A model generated the notes under the pieces. It was not told the DNA's origin, did no database searches, and saw only the letters and a list, made by a program, of their open reading frames with translations. From Rhodospirillaceae bacterium (GTDB lineage: Bacteria > Pseudomonadota > Gammaproteobacteria > Steroidobacterales > Rariloculaceae): a stretch of DNA of 64,000 nt. Shown piece by piece: positions 8,369-16,420 of this stretch; position 1 is the first letter of the stretch, and each line of letters begins with the position of its first letter. Both the position numbers and the translations under genes were made by a program. Location of the stretch: positions 1 to 64,000 of the forward strand of contig PBDA01000060.1 in assembly GCA_002718345.1 (NCBI GenBank), written 5' to 3'.

Positions 8369-9253
8369 ATGGGTGAGTTTGCAGTTACAAGCGATAACGT
8401 TCGGTTGCACATAGAAGATACATCGGAGGGTGAGCCCATTGTTTTCGTGCATGAATTTGGAGGTGATCAGCGTAGTTGGGAGCCTCAAGTTAGATATTTT
8501 TCACGACGCTACCGTTGTGTGACCTTTAATGCTCGAGGTTATCCACCTTCTGATGTGCCAGATAATGTGTCGAAGTATTCTCAAGCGCGAGCTGTTGATG
8601 ATATCCGTGATGTGATGGAAAAGCTCAAAATACCTTGTGCTCATATAGTTGGTTTATCTATGGGCGGATTTGCTGCGCTACATTTTGGGATGACTTATCC
8701 TGAAAGAGCTAGATCTTTGGTAGTGGCTAGTGCTGGGTATGGTGCAGAGAAGGAATTCGAAAGTTATTTCAGGGAAGTTTCTAAAGAGGTGGCCCAACAG
8801 TTTGAAACCCTGGGTAGCGAAGATTTTTCTCATATTTATGGCCTTGCAGCATCGCGCATTCCTTTTCTGGTAAAAGACCCGAGAGGGTGGAGTGAGTTTA
8901 GAATGATGTTAGGAGAACATTCAGCGAAAGGGTCTGCTAATACAATGTTGGGAGTTCAAGCAGAGAGGCCTTCAATCTATGATCTTGAGGCTAGTTTAGA
9001 GAAGCTAACAATTCCTACCCTTGTTGTAGTTGGAGATGAAGATGACCACTGCCTAAATCCAGGAATATTTCTCAAACGCGTTATCCCTGCATGCGGTTTG
9101 CATGTTATACCCAAAACTGGCCACACACTAAACTTGGAAGAACCAGACTTATTTAATGGAATTGTGGCCGAGTTTTTATCTATGGTTGAAGAAAATCGCT
9201 GGTCTCCAAGAGATCCGCGATCTAAGCCTTCAGAAATAATGAAGACAAGTTAA
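8369..9253 (+). CDS. alpha/beta-fold hydrolase
   Basis: A 294-residue alpha/beta hydrolase from the ATG at 8369. An earlier in-frame ATG at 8264 would overlap the SDR gene by 92 bases and add residues unlike the family, so it was not used. The triad is visible: nucleophile Ser97 in GLSMGG, an acid at Asp223/Asp225 in VVGDEDDH, and His252 in KTGHTLNLEE. The oxyanion region is VHEFGGD. Such enzymes cleave esters, lactones, amides or C-C bonds. Its stop codon touches the start of the next gene, indicating translational coupling. Substrate unknown; a ring-cleavage-product or amide hydrolase would fit the cluster. Confidence 0.9.
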   Translation: MGEFAVTSDNVRLHIEDTSEGEPIVFVHEFGGDQRSWEPQVRYFSRRYRCVTFNARGYPPSDVPDNVSKYSQARAVDDIRDVMEKLKIPCAHIVGLSMGGFAALHFGMTYPERARSLVVASAGYGAEKEFESYFREVSKEVAQQFETLGSEDFSHIYGLAASRIPFLVKDPRGWSEFRMMLGEHSAKGSANTMLGVQAERPSIYDLEASLEKLTIPTLVVVGDEDDHCLNPGIFLKRVIPACGLHVIPKTGHTLNLEEPDLFNGIVAEFLSMVEENRWSPRDPRSKPSEIMKTS

Positions 9254-10510
9254 ATGAGTGCCCCTAAAGAAATTTCCTTAAAAAAAATTGCTAACCATGT
9301 AGATGAAAAGCGTCTGTGGGGCAGGCTTATGGATCTTGGAAAGATCGGTGCCACCAAAAATGATGGGGTTTGTAGGCTAGCTTTGACTGATGAGGAAATT
9401 AAGGCACGACAATTACTTATTGATTGGGCCAAAGCGATGGGTCTTTCTGTATATACAGATGCAATTAGTAATCTGTTTTTTCGTTATGAGGGGCTAAAAA
9501 ATGATGAAGCTCCCGTTGTAACGGGTTCTCATATAGACAGCCAGCCTACAGGCGGTAAGTTTGATGGAGCCTTTGGAGTTGTGGCTGGATTTGAAGTAAT
9601 TGCAGCAATGCAAGACTCTGGCTTTAGGCCACAGGCGCCATTAGAGATTGCCGTATGGCTGAATGAGGAGGGATCTCGTTTTTCTCCAGGGATGATGGGC
9701 TCAGAGGCTTTCACATCTCGAAGATCTATGGAGCAGATATTAGTTGTAGAAGACGCTGACGGTGTGAAAACTGAAGATGCATTAGCACAAACGCTAGCGA
9801 GTTTCCCCGATATTAAGCAACGGCCGCTAGGGTTTCCAATTAAGACATTTATAGAAGCCCATATAGAGCAGGGACCAATCTTAGAAGCACATGCTGTCTC
9901 TGTGGGAGTTGTTACAGGAATTCAAGGGTCACGAAGATACCGAGTGAAAGTTGTTGGTGAAGATGGCCATGCAGGCACATTACCTACTCCACAGAGAAAG
10001 GACGCATTGTTTGCTGCGATAGAAATGATTCGTGCAATGCGGCACAAATTTGATGTAGAAGATATGAAATATACGGTTGGTCTTTTTGAAGTATCGCCCA
10101 ACGTTCCATCGGTAATTCCATCAACAACTTTCTTTTCAATTGACCTGCGGCATCCTGATTGGCAAACATTAAAAGATATGGGTGATCTTGTTATGACGAT
10201 TTGTGAGCAGAATAAAGGGCCTTGTACGGTTACAGTCACCGAGATTGCGACATCAGAATCGTTAGAGTTCCCTAGTGAGATTAGAGAGTGTATATCTGCG
10301 GCAGCTGATGAGATTGGTATAGCAAATATGCCCATACTGTCGATGGCAGGACATGATGCACGGCAACTTCATTATCATTGCCCAACTGGAATGATTTTCT
10401 CGCCTTGTGATGGAGGAATTAGCCATAATGAGATGGAAAACTGCAATCCATCGGATCTTGCAGAAGTTACATGCGTTCTTGCCGGTGCGTTGGCCAAGCT
10501 TTCTGGTTAA
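9254..10510 (+). CDS. M20-family Zn-dependent amidase (N-carbamoyl-L-amino-acid hydrolase type)
   Basis: A 418-residue member of the hydantoinase/carbamoylase branch of M20 metallopeptidases (HyuC, AllC and beta-ureidopropionase relatives). Metal-binding residues are in place: His93 in TGSHIDS, Asp104 in KFDGAFG, Glu138-Glu139 in NEEGSRF, His203 in EAHIEQGP and His367 in AGHDA. The family removes carbamoyl, formyl or similar groups from N-substituted amino acids, often with Mn or Zn. Start ATG immediately follows the preceding stop. No hydantoinase or dihydropyrimidinase is next to it, so the substrate may be another N-acyl compound. It ends 62 bases before a convergent gene. Confidence 0.92.
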   Translation: MSAPKEISLKKIANHVDEKRLWGRLMDLGKIGATKNDGVCRLALTDEEIKARQLLIDWAKAMGLSVYTDAISNLFFRYEGLKNDEAPVVTGSHIDSQPTGGKFDGAFGVVAGFEVIAAMQDSGFRPQAPLEIAVWLNEEGSRFSPGMMGSEAFTSRRSMEQILVVEDADGVKTEDALAQTLASFPDIKQRPLGFPIKTFIEAHIEQGPILEAHAVSVGVVTGIQGSRRYRVKVVGEDGHAGTLPTPQRKDALFAAIEMIRAMRHKFDVEDMKYTVGLFEVSPNVPSVIPSTTFFSIDLRHPDWQTLKDMGDLVMTICEQNKGPCTVTVTEIATSESLEFPSEIRECISAAADEIGIANMPILSMAGHDARQLHYHCPTGMIFSPCDGGISHNEMENCNPSDLAEVTCVLAGALAKLSG

Positions 10511-10572
10511 CTTTAAATCTTTAAACAACAGATAAAATAAGTTTAAGAGATTGGGTATTATCTATTGGTTGT

Positions 10573-11475
10573 TCATATATTGAAATTGAGGTGATTGAGA
10601 GCTTCAGATAGCTTCTGTGTATCTTTATTACGAAGACATTCAAGTGGAGGACGAACAGTTGGCCAGTTTGGGTTTTTTTGGTGTATAGAAAGAATGGCTT
10701 TGAGTGCGGGTATTACAGGATAATTTTCAAATGTCTTCCGAACACTATTTATTTCTTTTTGTAGTTGTTTTGCATTTTCTTTTTGCCAGTTTTTGTAGAC
10801 ATTCCTAATGTTTGCAACGTTAACGTTAGCAGTAGCAGTAATAGAACCTGCGCCTCCATTTTTCAAAGTGTCCAATAGGAACACTTCAGAGCCACAGAAC
10901 GTAGCTAAAGAGGGAAATTCACTTAGTACAGCTGAAGTGTTTGCCCAGTCCCCAGAGCTGTCTTTGAGCCCAACAACTGTATCACCAAAACTTTTTAGTA
11001 ACTGCTCAATGAGGTTAAGAGATATTGATATCTTTGCAACTGGAGGTATGTGATAGAGATATACCCTCAGGGCTGAATTTCCTACTCTTTGAATTATTTC
11101 AGAGAAACTTGCATATAGACCATCATCATTGATTGCTTTGTAGTAAAAAGGCGGCAACATGAGGACACTGGAACATCCTCTTTCTAGGGCATGCTTAGTT
11201 AATCTAACTGTATCAGTTATTGATGTAGTGCCCGTCCCAGGCATTAATACATCCGTTGAAATTCCGCTTTCTATTAGGTGATCTAGAAGAGTCATGCGTT
11301 CTTCTAGTCCCAGTGAATTCGCCTCACTTGTTGTACCAAAGACAGCTAGTCCATCAGCACCTTGTTCAAGTAGCCAAAAACAATGCGCAACGAATGCATT
11401 AATGTCTGGAGATAAGTCATGTTTAAAAGGGGTTAGTGCAGGAACAAGTATTCCTTTAAAAAGGTCTGTGTTCAT
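10573..11475 (-). CDS. DapA/NanA-family lyase or aldolase
   Basis: A 300-residue class I aldolase-type TIM barrel of the dihydrodipicolinate synthase/N-acetylneuraminate lyase family. The Schiff-base lysine is Lys171 in VVGLKDSSGDW, the catalytic tyrosine Tyr141 in YLYHIPP, and the carboxylate-binding loop is GTTSE (47-51). It is unlikely to be the lysine-biosynthetic DapA: it lies in a catabolic run of minus-strand genes with two amidohydrolases and a hydroxyacid dehydrogenase, and family members often act on pyruvate-linked or 2-keto-3-deoxy substrates. The probable role is an aldol cleavage releasing pyruvate or a related oxo-acid. Confidence 0.88.
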   Translation of the reverse strand: MNTDLFKGILVPALTPFKHDLSPDINAFVAHCFWLLEQGADGLAVFGTTSEANSLGLEERMTLLDHLIESGISTDVLMPGTGTTSITDTVRLTKHALERGCSSVLMLPPFYYKAINDDGLYASFSEIIQRVGNSALRVYLYHIPPVAKISISLNLIEQLLKSFGDTVVGLKDSSGDWANTSAVLSEFPSLATFCGSEVFLLDTLKNGGAGSITATANVNVANIRNVYKNWQKENAKQLQKEINSVRKTFENYPVIPALKAILSIHQKNPNWPTVRPPLECLRNKDTQKLSEALNHLNFNI

Positions 11476-11510
11476 ATTGAATCCTTAAATAAATAGCCAA
11501 CTTACAGGCA

Positions 11511-12398
11511 TTAGAAATCGTATAGACGTGCAGGGTTTTCGACGAGTATTTTATGATAAATTTCTGGTGCCCCAGACCATATTGATAAGAGGTCTAGTAA
11601 TTTTCCATCATTTGGCATGGGCGTTTTTATACAGACATGTGGCCAATCTGAGCCCCATATGACTTGATCTATGGCTTCTTCTATTAGGCAGGTAGCAAAA
11701 TGAGTTACGTTTTTATAGGGATATTTTTTAGTTGATAATCGATAAGGTCCAGTCAGCTTAGTCCAACATCGTTTAGCCTTCATGAGATTTATTAATGCTT
11801 TGAAACCATTGTCTTCAGGGGTTTTTTTTGGATGAAAGTACCCAAGGTGACCTACGACTATATCAACAGGTATATCACTCAACTCATCATCTAAGTGAGG
11901 ATAATTGTCTACATGTAGGAGCAGTTCAATGTGCCAGCCGAAAGGTAAAATCCGTTTCGCAACCTTTTTCATTTCTTGTATTGGCAACCTTTTTTTAGGA
12001 TTTTTTACATCTACCAGATTGAATCTAACCCCACGTACCCCTTCGCTATGCAGTGTTGCAATTTCCTCCTCAGATGCATTGGGTCTCAAGACGACGATAC
12101 CTCTATTGGGAAGTGGGCACTCAGCCATGGCTTTTCGCATGACGGTGTTGTCATCTCCGTACACACTGGGCTGAATAAATACAACACGTCCAATTTTCAG
12201 AACTTGAGTCAACCGCAGATAATCGGGTAGTAGAGAGTCGGGTGGAGTGTAGATTCGGTTTTTTGAATAAGAATATTTTGTGCGTGGGCCACATATATGC
12301 ATATGCGTGTCACAGGCATTGGCTGGAGTTTCCTGTGATGGTAAAGCTGGATTGGGGTCAAACGCAGGACAGGAGGAATAATTTTTGCTTTTTAGCAT
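11511..12398 (-). CDS. amidohydrolase, 2-pyrone-4,6-dicarboxylate lactonase-like
   Basis: A 295-residue TIM-barrel amidohydrolase. The first metal/active-site motif is DTHMHI (His32, His34) and the last is IWGSDWPHV near residue 245, both typical of the LigI (2-pyrone-4,6-dicarboxylate hydrolase) group. LigI opens a lactone ring in protocatechuate 4,5-cleavage. Here the same chemistry on a related lactone is a reasonable inference, not proven. It lies 35 bases upstream of the DapA-family gene on the same strand and 32 downstream of a secreted amidohydrolase. Confidence 0.87.
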   Translation of the reverse strand: MLKSKNYSSCPAFDPNPALPSQETPANACDTHMHICGPRTKYSYSKNRIYTPPDSLLPDYLRLTQVLKIGRVVFIQPSVYGDDNTVMRKAMAECPLPNRGIVVLRPNASEEEIATLHSEGVRGVRFNLVDVKNPKKRLPIQEMKKVAKRILPFGWHIELLLHVDNYPHLDDELSDIPVDIVVGHLGYFHPKKTPEDNGFKALINLMKAKRCWTKLTGPYRLSTKKYPYKNVTHFATCLIEEAIDQVIWGSDWPHVCIKTPMPNDGKLLDLLSIWSGAPEIYHKILVENPARLYDF

Positions 12399-12430
12399 AG
12401 TTTGCTTGCTTGTAGCAGAAACCGTTAAAA

Positions 12431-14125
12431 CTATAGATTTCCGTAAACTAATTTTCCACTAACAATGGTGGCTACAGGCCTTATCTCTTTTATCTCATCT
12501 ACTGGAACCGTAAGGTAATCCCTGTCTAAGACAAGCATATCGGCAAGTAATCCTGGCTTGATTGCTCCTATATTTTGTTCTTGGAACATTAATAATGAAT
12601 TTGCACGGGTGGTTGCAATTAAGGCCTCTTCTCTTGTTAATACTTGATGTTGTATTACTTCGCCACTTAAAGACTTGCCAGTAATTGCCCACCAGAGAGT
12701 AACAAAAGGATTAATTTGAGCTGCTTTTGTGCCGTCTGTCCCAAGGCCATAGGAAACTCCACTTTCCTGAACCATTCGTAGAGGAGGCATGTTGTAAGCA
12801 TTACCGCCAAAAGCTTCAAATATTGGTTCACGTCCTCCCATAACCATATTGCTTCGAAGCTGAATATTCATACCAAGGTGTCTGACTCTATCTAATTGAT
12901 TAATATTGATGTTATCAGCATGCGTAATAGACCATCTGAGTTGACGTACGGGTTGTAGCTCGTTTATTTCAGCAACAAGATTTAGTAAGTGATCAATAGT
13001 CTCTGGCTGGGTAGCATGAGTTTGAACTGACCAGCCGCCTTCAGCAGCGGCCATTAATATCTTTTTGGCCCAATTTATATCTTCAGCCGTTGGGTTGGTT
13101 GGTTGACGCGTGTTATCCCAATGGAATGGCGCATAATAAATTTCACCAACAGCAATAAGGTCCACTAAGTCATTACCTTGAAATGGCTTTGATTCTCTAA
13201 TTTCTTGAATAAGATCTTGGGCATCTTGAGGAGTCCTTGGCATGCTACCGCCCAGAGTATGGTAGATACGTACAGTGAGTCCTTCCTCTTCAGCCAACTC
13301 TCTTAGTCTTGAATAACTTTCCCTGCGAATTCCCACCCCAGCTGGATCATAAACTGTAGTTAGGCCAATACTATTTAAATGGGAAAATGAAGATTTTATG
13401 GCCTCTATTTGTTCATCAGCGCTTACCGCTGGAAAGCTTTGCAGAGCCAGTTCTATCATAGGAAACCCACCATCAAGTCGGCCTGTAATTTTGCCTTCAG
13501 CATCTCGCACTGAATAAGATGCAAGCCCATTTTGGGTTAATTGCATTTCATTAGGGATTGTCAGTGGAATGCCCATTGCATTAAACCAGGCTGTATTTCC
13601 ATAGGCGTGATGATAGAGAGCTTGTATAAACAATGGTCTATCAGGAGCTACAGCATCAAGTTCTGCTAGTGTGAAGTCTCTTTGATCGTCAATAAACTGA
13701 GCTTCGCTCCAACCGCCAAGTGACATTATCCACTCATCTGGTCCTAACGAGTCCCCTTTTACCCTGAGAATTTGTAGTGCCTCTGCTCGACTAGTAATAC
13801 CATCTAATCTTGCTTCATTTGGCCAATACTCCGTTGCCCGCACAACATGATTGTGATTATCGATAAGACCTGGAATAACCGTTTTCCCATTAAGGTTAGT
13901 ACGTTGTGTGTTAGTAGCGGCAAGAGATTCAATTTCATTGTTGTTACCAACAGCAAGTATTCGCTGTCCCTTGATAGCAACAGCTTCTTGAATAGAAAAA
14001 TAGTCATCAACAGTAATAATTTTACCGTTAGTGAAAATCTGATCTGGAGCATTTTGCGCAAACAGCGATATCAGGCTAATAGAGTTAATAATCAATGCAG
14101 ATAAAATAAATTTTAGTGACCTCAT
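12431..14125 (-). CDS. secreted YtcJ-like metal-dependent amidohydrolase
   Basis: A protein of about 564 residues of the YtcJ / N-substituted-formamide-deformylase-like amidohydrolase group. Visible signatures are GKTVIPGLIDNHNHV, the mid-protein histidine motif GWSVQTHATQP, SITHADN, GLGTDGTKA and a C-terminal beta-strand LADMLVLDRDYLTVP. The in-frame ATG at 14125 gives a clean signal peptide (MRSLKFILSALIINSISLISLFAQ). A longer form from 14167 would overlap the upstream gene by 20 bases and add a basic extension, so 14125 is preferred. Export places it in the periplasm, unlike most family members, matching the Tat-exported FAH protein nearby. Confidence 0.88.
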   Translation of the reverse strand: MRSLKFILSALIINSISLISLFAQNAPDQIFTNGKIITVDDYFSIQEAVAIKGQRILAVGNNNEIESLAATNTQRTNLNGKTVIPGLIDNHNHVVRATEYWPNEARLDGITSRAEALQILRVKGDSLGPDEWIMSLGGWSEAQFIDDQRDFTLAELDAVAPDRPLFIQALYHHAYGNTAWFNAMGIPLTIPNEMQLTQNGLASYSVRDAEGKITGRLDGGFPMIELALQSFPAVSADEQIEAIKSSFSHLNSIGLTTVYDPAGVGIRRESYSRLRELAEEEGLTVRIYHTLGGSMPRTPQDAQDLIQEIRESKPFQGNDLVDLIAVGEIYYAPFHWDNTRQPTNPTAEDINWAKKILMAAAEGGWSVQTHATQPETIDHLLNLVAEINELQPVRQLRWSITHADNININQLDRVRHLGMNIQLRSNMVMGGREPIFEAFGGNAYNMPPLRMVQESGVSYGLGTDGTKAAQINPFVTLWWAITGKSLSGEVIQHQVLTREEALIATTRANSLLMFQEQNIGAIKPGLLADMLVLDRDYLTVPVDEIKEIRPVATIVSGKLVYGNL

Positions 14126-14147
14126 TTTTACCACTTTATTCAATATT

Positions 14148-15029
14148 TTATTTTTTAGGGTTTTCATAATTTTTCATTAGAAATCTTACAAGCTCAGTTG
14201 CATCAGCCGACCCAAGGCCCTCTTTTTTAGCAGCTTCGCATGCTGACAAAACAGCTTGCGTTGCTGTCATTGGCACTCGGGAATCCATACCAGTCTCGAG
14301 AATAAATTCCACATCCTTGTATAGTGTATCGATATCAAATGTAACCAGATCTGATTCTCCGAGAATTTCGGGAATTTTTTTTGGGAAAGCTGCCATTGAT
14401 GCTCCACTATCTTTCATAACATCCAAAATAACATTTAACTTCAATCCTCCAGCATGTCCCATAGCCGCTGCCTCACCCAGAGAATACCAATAGACTGCTA
14501 AGGGCAAATTAATAACGAGTTTCATAAGTGAGCCCTGCCCAACCTCCCCAACATGGACAATACGTCGTGTTAGAACTTCTAACACAGGACGCGCCCTTTC
14601 TAAGTTAGTTTCATTACCTCCTACTAGAGCCATCAAGCGACCTTCTTTTGCTGGGCCTACAGTTCCAGATACAGGTGAATCAATAAAGGCAGCGCCCTTA
14701 TCCGCACACGACTTAGCTAGTTTTTTTACAGTGCTGGGTCTAAGTGTACTCATCTCAATAAAAAGTTTACCTTTAACCTCATTTTTTAGAAGTCCTTCAT
14801 TACCTTTAAATACTTCTATAGCTGCTGTGTCATCATTGAGCATAGAAATAATTATTTCTGAACGAGTAGCCACTTGCGAAGGACTTGAAACAACTATTGC
14901 ACCTGCTTTTTTAGGGGCTGTTGTTTTTTCAGGACTCCGGTTCCATACGGTAAGCTTAAAGTTTGCATCGAGTAACCGCATGGCCATTGGCATTCCCATT
15001 TTTCCAAGACCAAGAAATCCAATATTCAC
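14148..15029 (-). CDS. 3-hydroxyisobutyrate-dehydrogenase-family oxidoreductase
   Basis: A 293-residue beta-hydroxyacid dehydrogenase (3-hydroxyisobutyrate / tartronate semialdehyde reductase family). The Rossmann motif GLGKMG (7-12), substrate-binding SPVSG (118-122) and catalytic Lys170 in GSLMKLVINL are all present. It interconverts a 3-hydroxyacid and a semialdehyde using NAD(P)H. It is the first gene of the minus-strand catabolic run, diverging from the FAD monooxygenase across 102 bases. The exact hydroxyacid is unknown. Confidence 0.92.
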   Translation of the reverse strand: MNIGFLGLGKMGMPMAMRLLDANFKLTVWNRSPEKTTAPKKAGAIVVSSPSQVATRSEIIISMLNDDTAAIEVFKGNEGLLKNEVKGKLFIEMSTLRPSTVKKLAKSCADKGAAFIDSPVSGTVGPAKEGRLMALVGGNETNLERARPVLEVLTRRIVHVGEVGQGSLMKLVINLPLAVYWYSLGEAAAMGHAGGLKLNVILDVMKDSGASMAAFPKKIPEILGESDLVTFDIDTLYKDVEFILETGMDSRVPMTATQAVLSACEAAKKEGLGSADATELVRFLMKNYENPKK

Positions 15030-15131
15030 TTATTTTCCAACTTTTAAGGGTGAGGAAGTATAGCGGCGAACACCAGTCCAGAGACACAGTTATTGCCCGT
15101 ATAATTACCAAGTATTTTTTAAGGAGTCTTG

Positions 15132-16283
15132 ATGGTCAACGAACGATCCATAGCAATTGTAGGTGCTGGCATGGGCGGATTAGCGGCTGCTGCAACGCTT
15201 AGAAGCATTGGAATGAAAGTACAAGTTTACGAACAAGCTACTCGTTTTGAGCGTATAGGTGCGGGAATCCAGATGATGCCAAATTCTATGAAGGTACTTA
15301 GAAAAATCGGTATAGAAGAAATGCTTATAAAATCTTCTTTTAGTCCCTATTCTCACTTAAACAGGGAGTGGAATACTGGCAAGGTTCTTAGAGACTTGCC
15401 AATGCCAGAAGAACTTTTTGGAGCACCCTATTTATGTATGCATCGTGCAGATTTAACAAGCGCTCTTTCTTCGTCAGTGCCTTCAGATCTTATTCATTTC
15501 AATAAGAAACTTATTGGTCTCGATGAAAATGTTTCAGGCGTTAAGCTTACTTTTAATGATGGAACAAGCGTGGTTGCCGATGCAGTTGTTGGTGCCGACG
15601 GGGTACATTCTGTAGTCCGGGATATTGTGGTAGGTCCGGATGAACCTATTCATAAGGGGAGAATTGCTTATCGCGCTGTATTTTCAGCAGATAGACTGAA
15701 TGGTAAAGATATAGGACCTTCTCGCACTAAATGGTGGGGCATAGATCGTCACATAGTTATTTATTATGTTACAGCACAACGCAGTGAAATTTATTTTGTT
15801 ACTAGCGTGCCGGAAACAGCAGAATGGTTAACGCCTGAGTCTTGGTCTGCAAAAGGAGACGTTAACGATCTTCGTGATGCATATGTAGGTTTTCATTCTG
15901 ATGTGCGCTCTGTGTTAGATGCATGTACGGATTGCCATAAATGGGCAATTTTGGAGCGAGAGCCGCTGCCCAAATGGAGCGATGGGAATGTTGTTTTAGT
16001 TGGCGATGCATGTCACCCAATGACGCCCTATATGGCACAAGGAGCTGCAACATCTATTGAAGATGCTGCAATTTTAGCAAGATGTATTGAGGCAGTTGAA
16101 GGCGAAGATTTAGCAGTTGCTTTCAGGCAATTTGAGGCTAATAGAAAACCTCGCACATCAAAAATTCAAGCTATCTCAAGTGCAAATACTTGGATGCAGG
16201 GTGGTGATCAGGACACTAGCTGGTTATACGGTTACGATGCGTGGAATGTTCCTCTTATTAGCGATACAAATAGTAAAGAATGA
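15132..16283 (+). CDS. FAD-dependent aromatic-ring monooxygenase (salicylate hydroxylase-like)
   Basis: A 383-residue group A flavoprotein monooxygenase. The ATG at 15132 is favoured over the in-frame TTG at 15129 because AAGGAG (15121-15126) sits 5 bases before it. The FAD dinucleotide-binding motif GAGMGG is at 11-16, the DG-type motif VVGADGVHS near 152, and the GD motif (Gly291-Asp292) in GDACHPMTPYMAQGA. Relatives hydroxylate salicylate, 6-hydroxynicotinate or other aromatic and N-heteroaromatic acids with NAD(P)H and O2. It points to an aromatic substrate for the surrounding cluster. Confidence 0.92.
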   Translation: MVNERSIAIVGAGMGGLAAAATLRSIGMKVQVYEQATRFERIGAGIQMMPNSMKVLRKIGIEEMLIKSSFSPYSHLNREWNTGKVLRDLPMPEELFGAPYLCMHRADLTSALSSSVPSDLIHFNKKLIGLDENVSGVKLTFNDGTSVVADAVVGADGVHSVVRDIVVGPDEPIHKGRIAYRAVFSADRLNGKDIGPSRTKWWGIDRHIVIYYVTAQRSEIYFVTSVPETAEWLTPESWSAKGDVNDLRDAYVGFHSDVRSVLDACTDCHKWAILEREPLPKWSDGNVVLVGDACHPMTPYMAQGAATSIEDAAILARCIEAVEGEDLAVAFRQFEANRKPRTSKIQAISSANTWMQGGDQDTSWLYGYDAWNVPLISDTNSKE

Positions 16284-16420
16284 GATCTGATGCTGGCAAC
16301 ATCCTTTAGAATATTAAATTTGTTTAAGAGTGTTTGCTTGTATAAATTTGATTTCTTAGCACGATTTCACATTCAAGCAGCTATACTTAGAGCATAATTT
16401 TGCCAGTTTGGAGGGAGTAA

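Noticed and set aside
9922-10335. 137-residue open frame antisense to the M20 amidase
   Set aside because: Opposite conserved coding sequence, low-complexity Ser/Ile-rich translation, no ribosome site.
10573-11475. Naming the DapA-family gene dapA (lysine biosynthesis)
   Set aside because: The catalytic residues are family-wide, and the catabolic neighbourhood gives no support for a lysine role.
12431-14167. Full-length start for the YtcJ-like gene at 14167
   Set aside because: It overlaps the upstream dehydrogenase gene and places a basic 14-residue extension before a clean signal peptide beginning at 14125.
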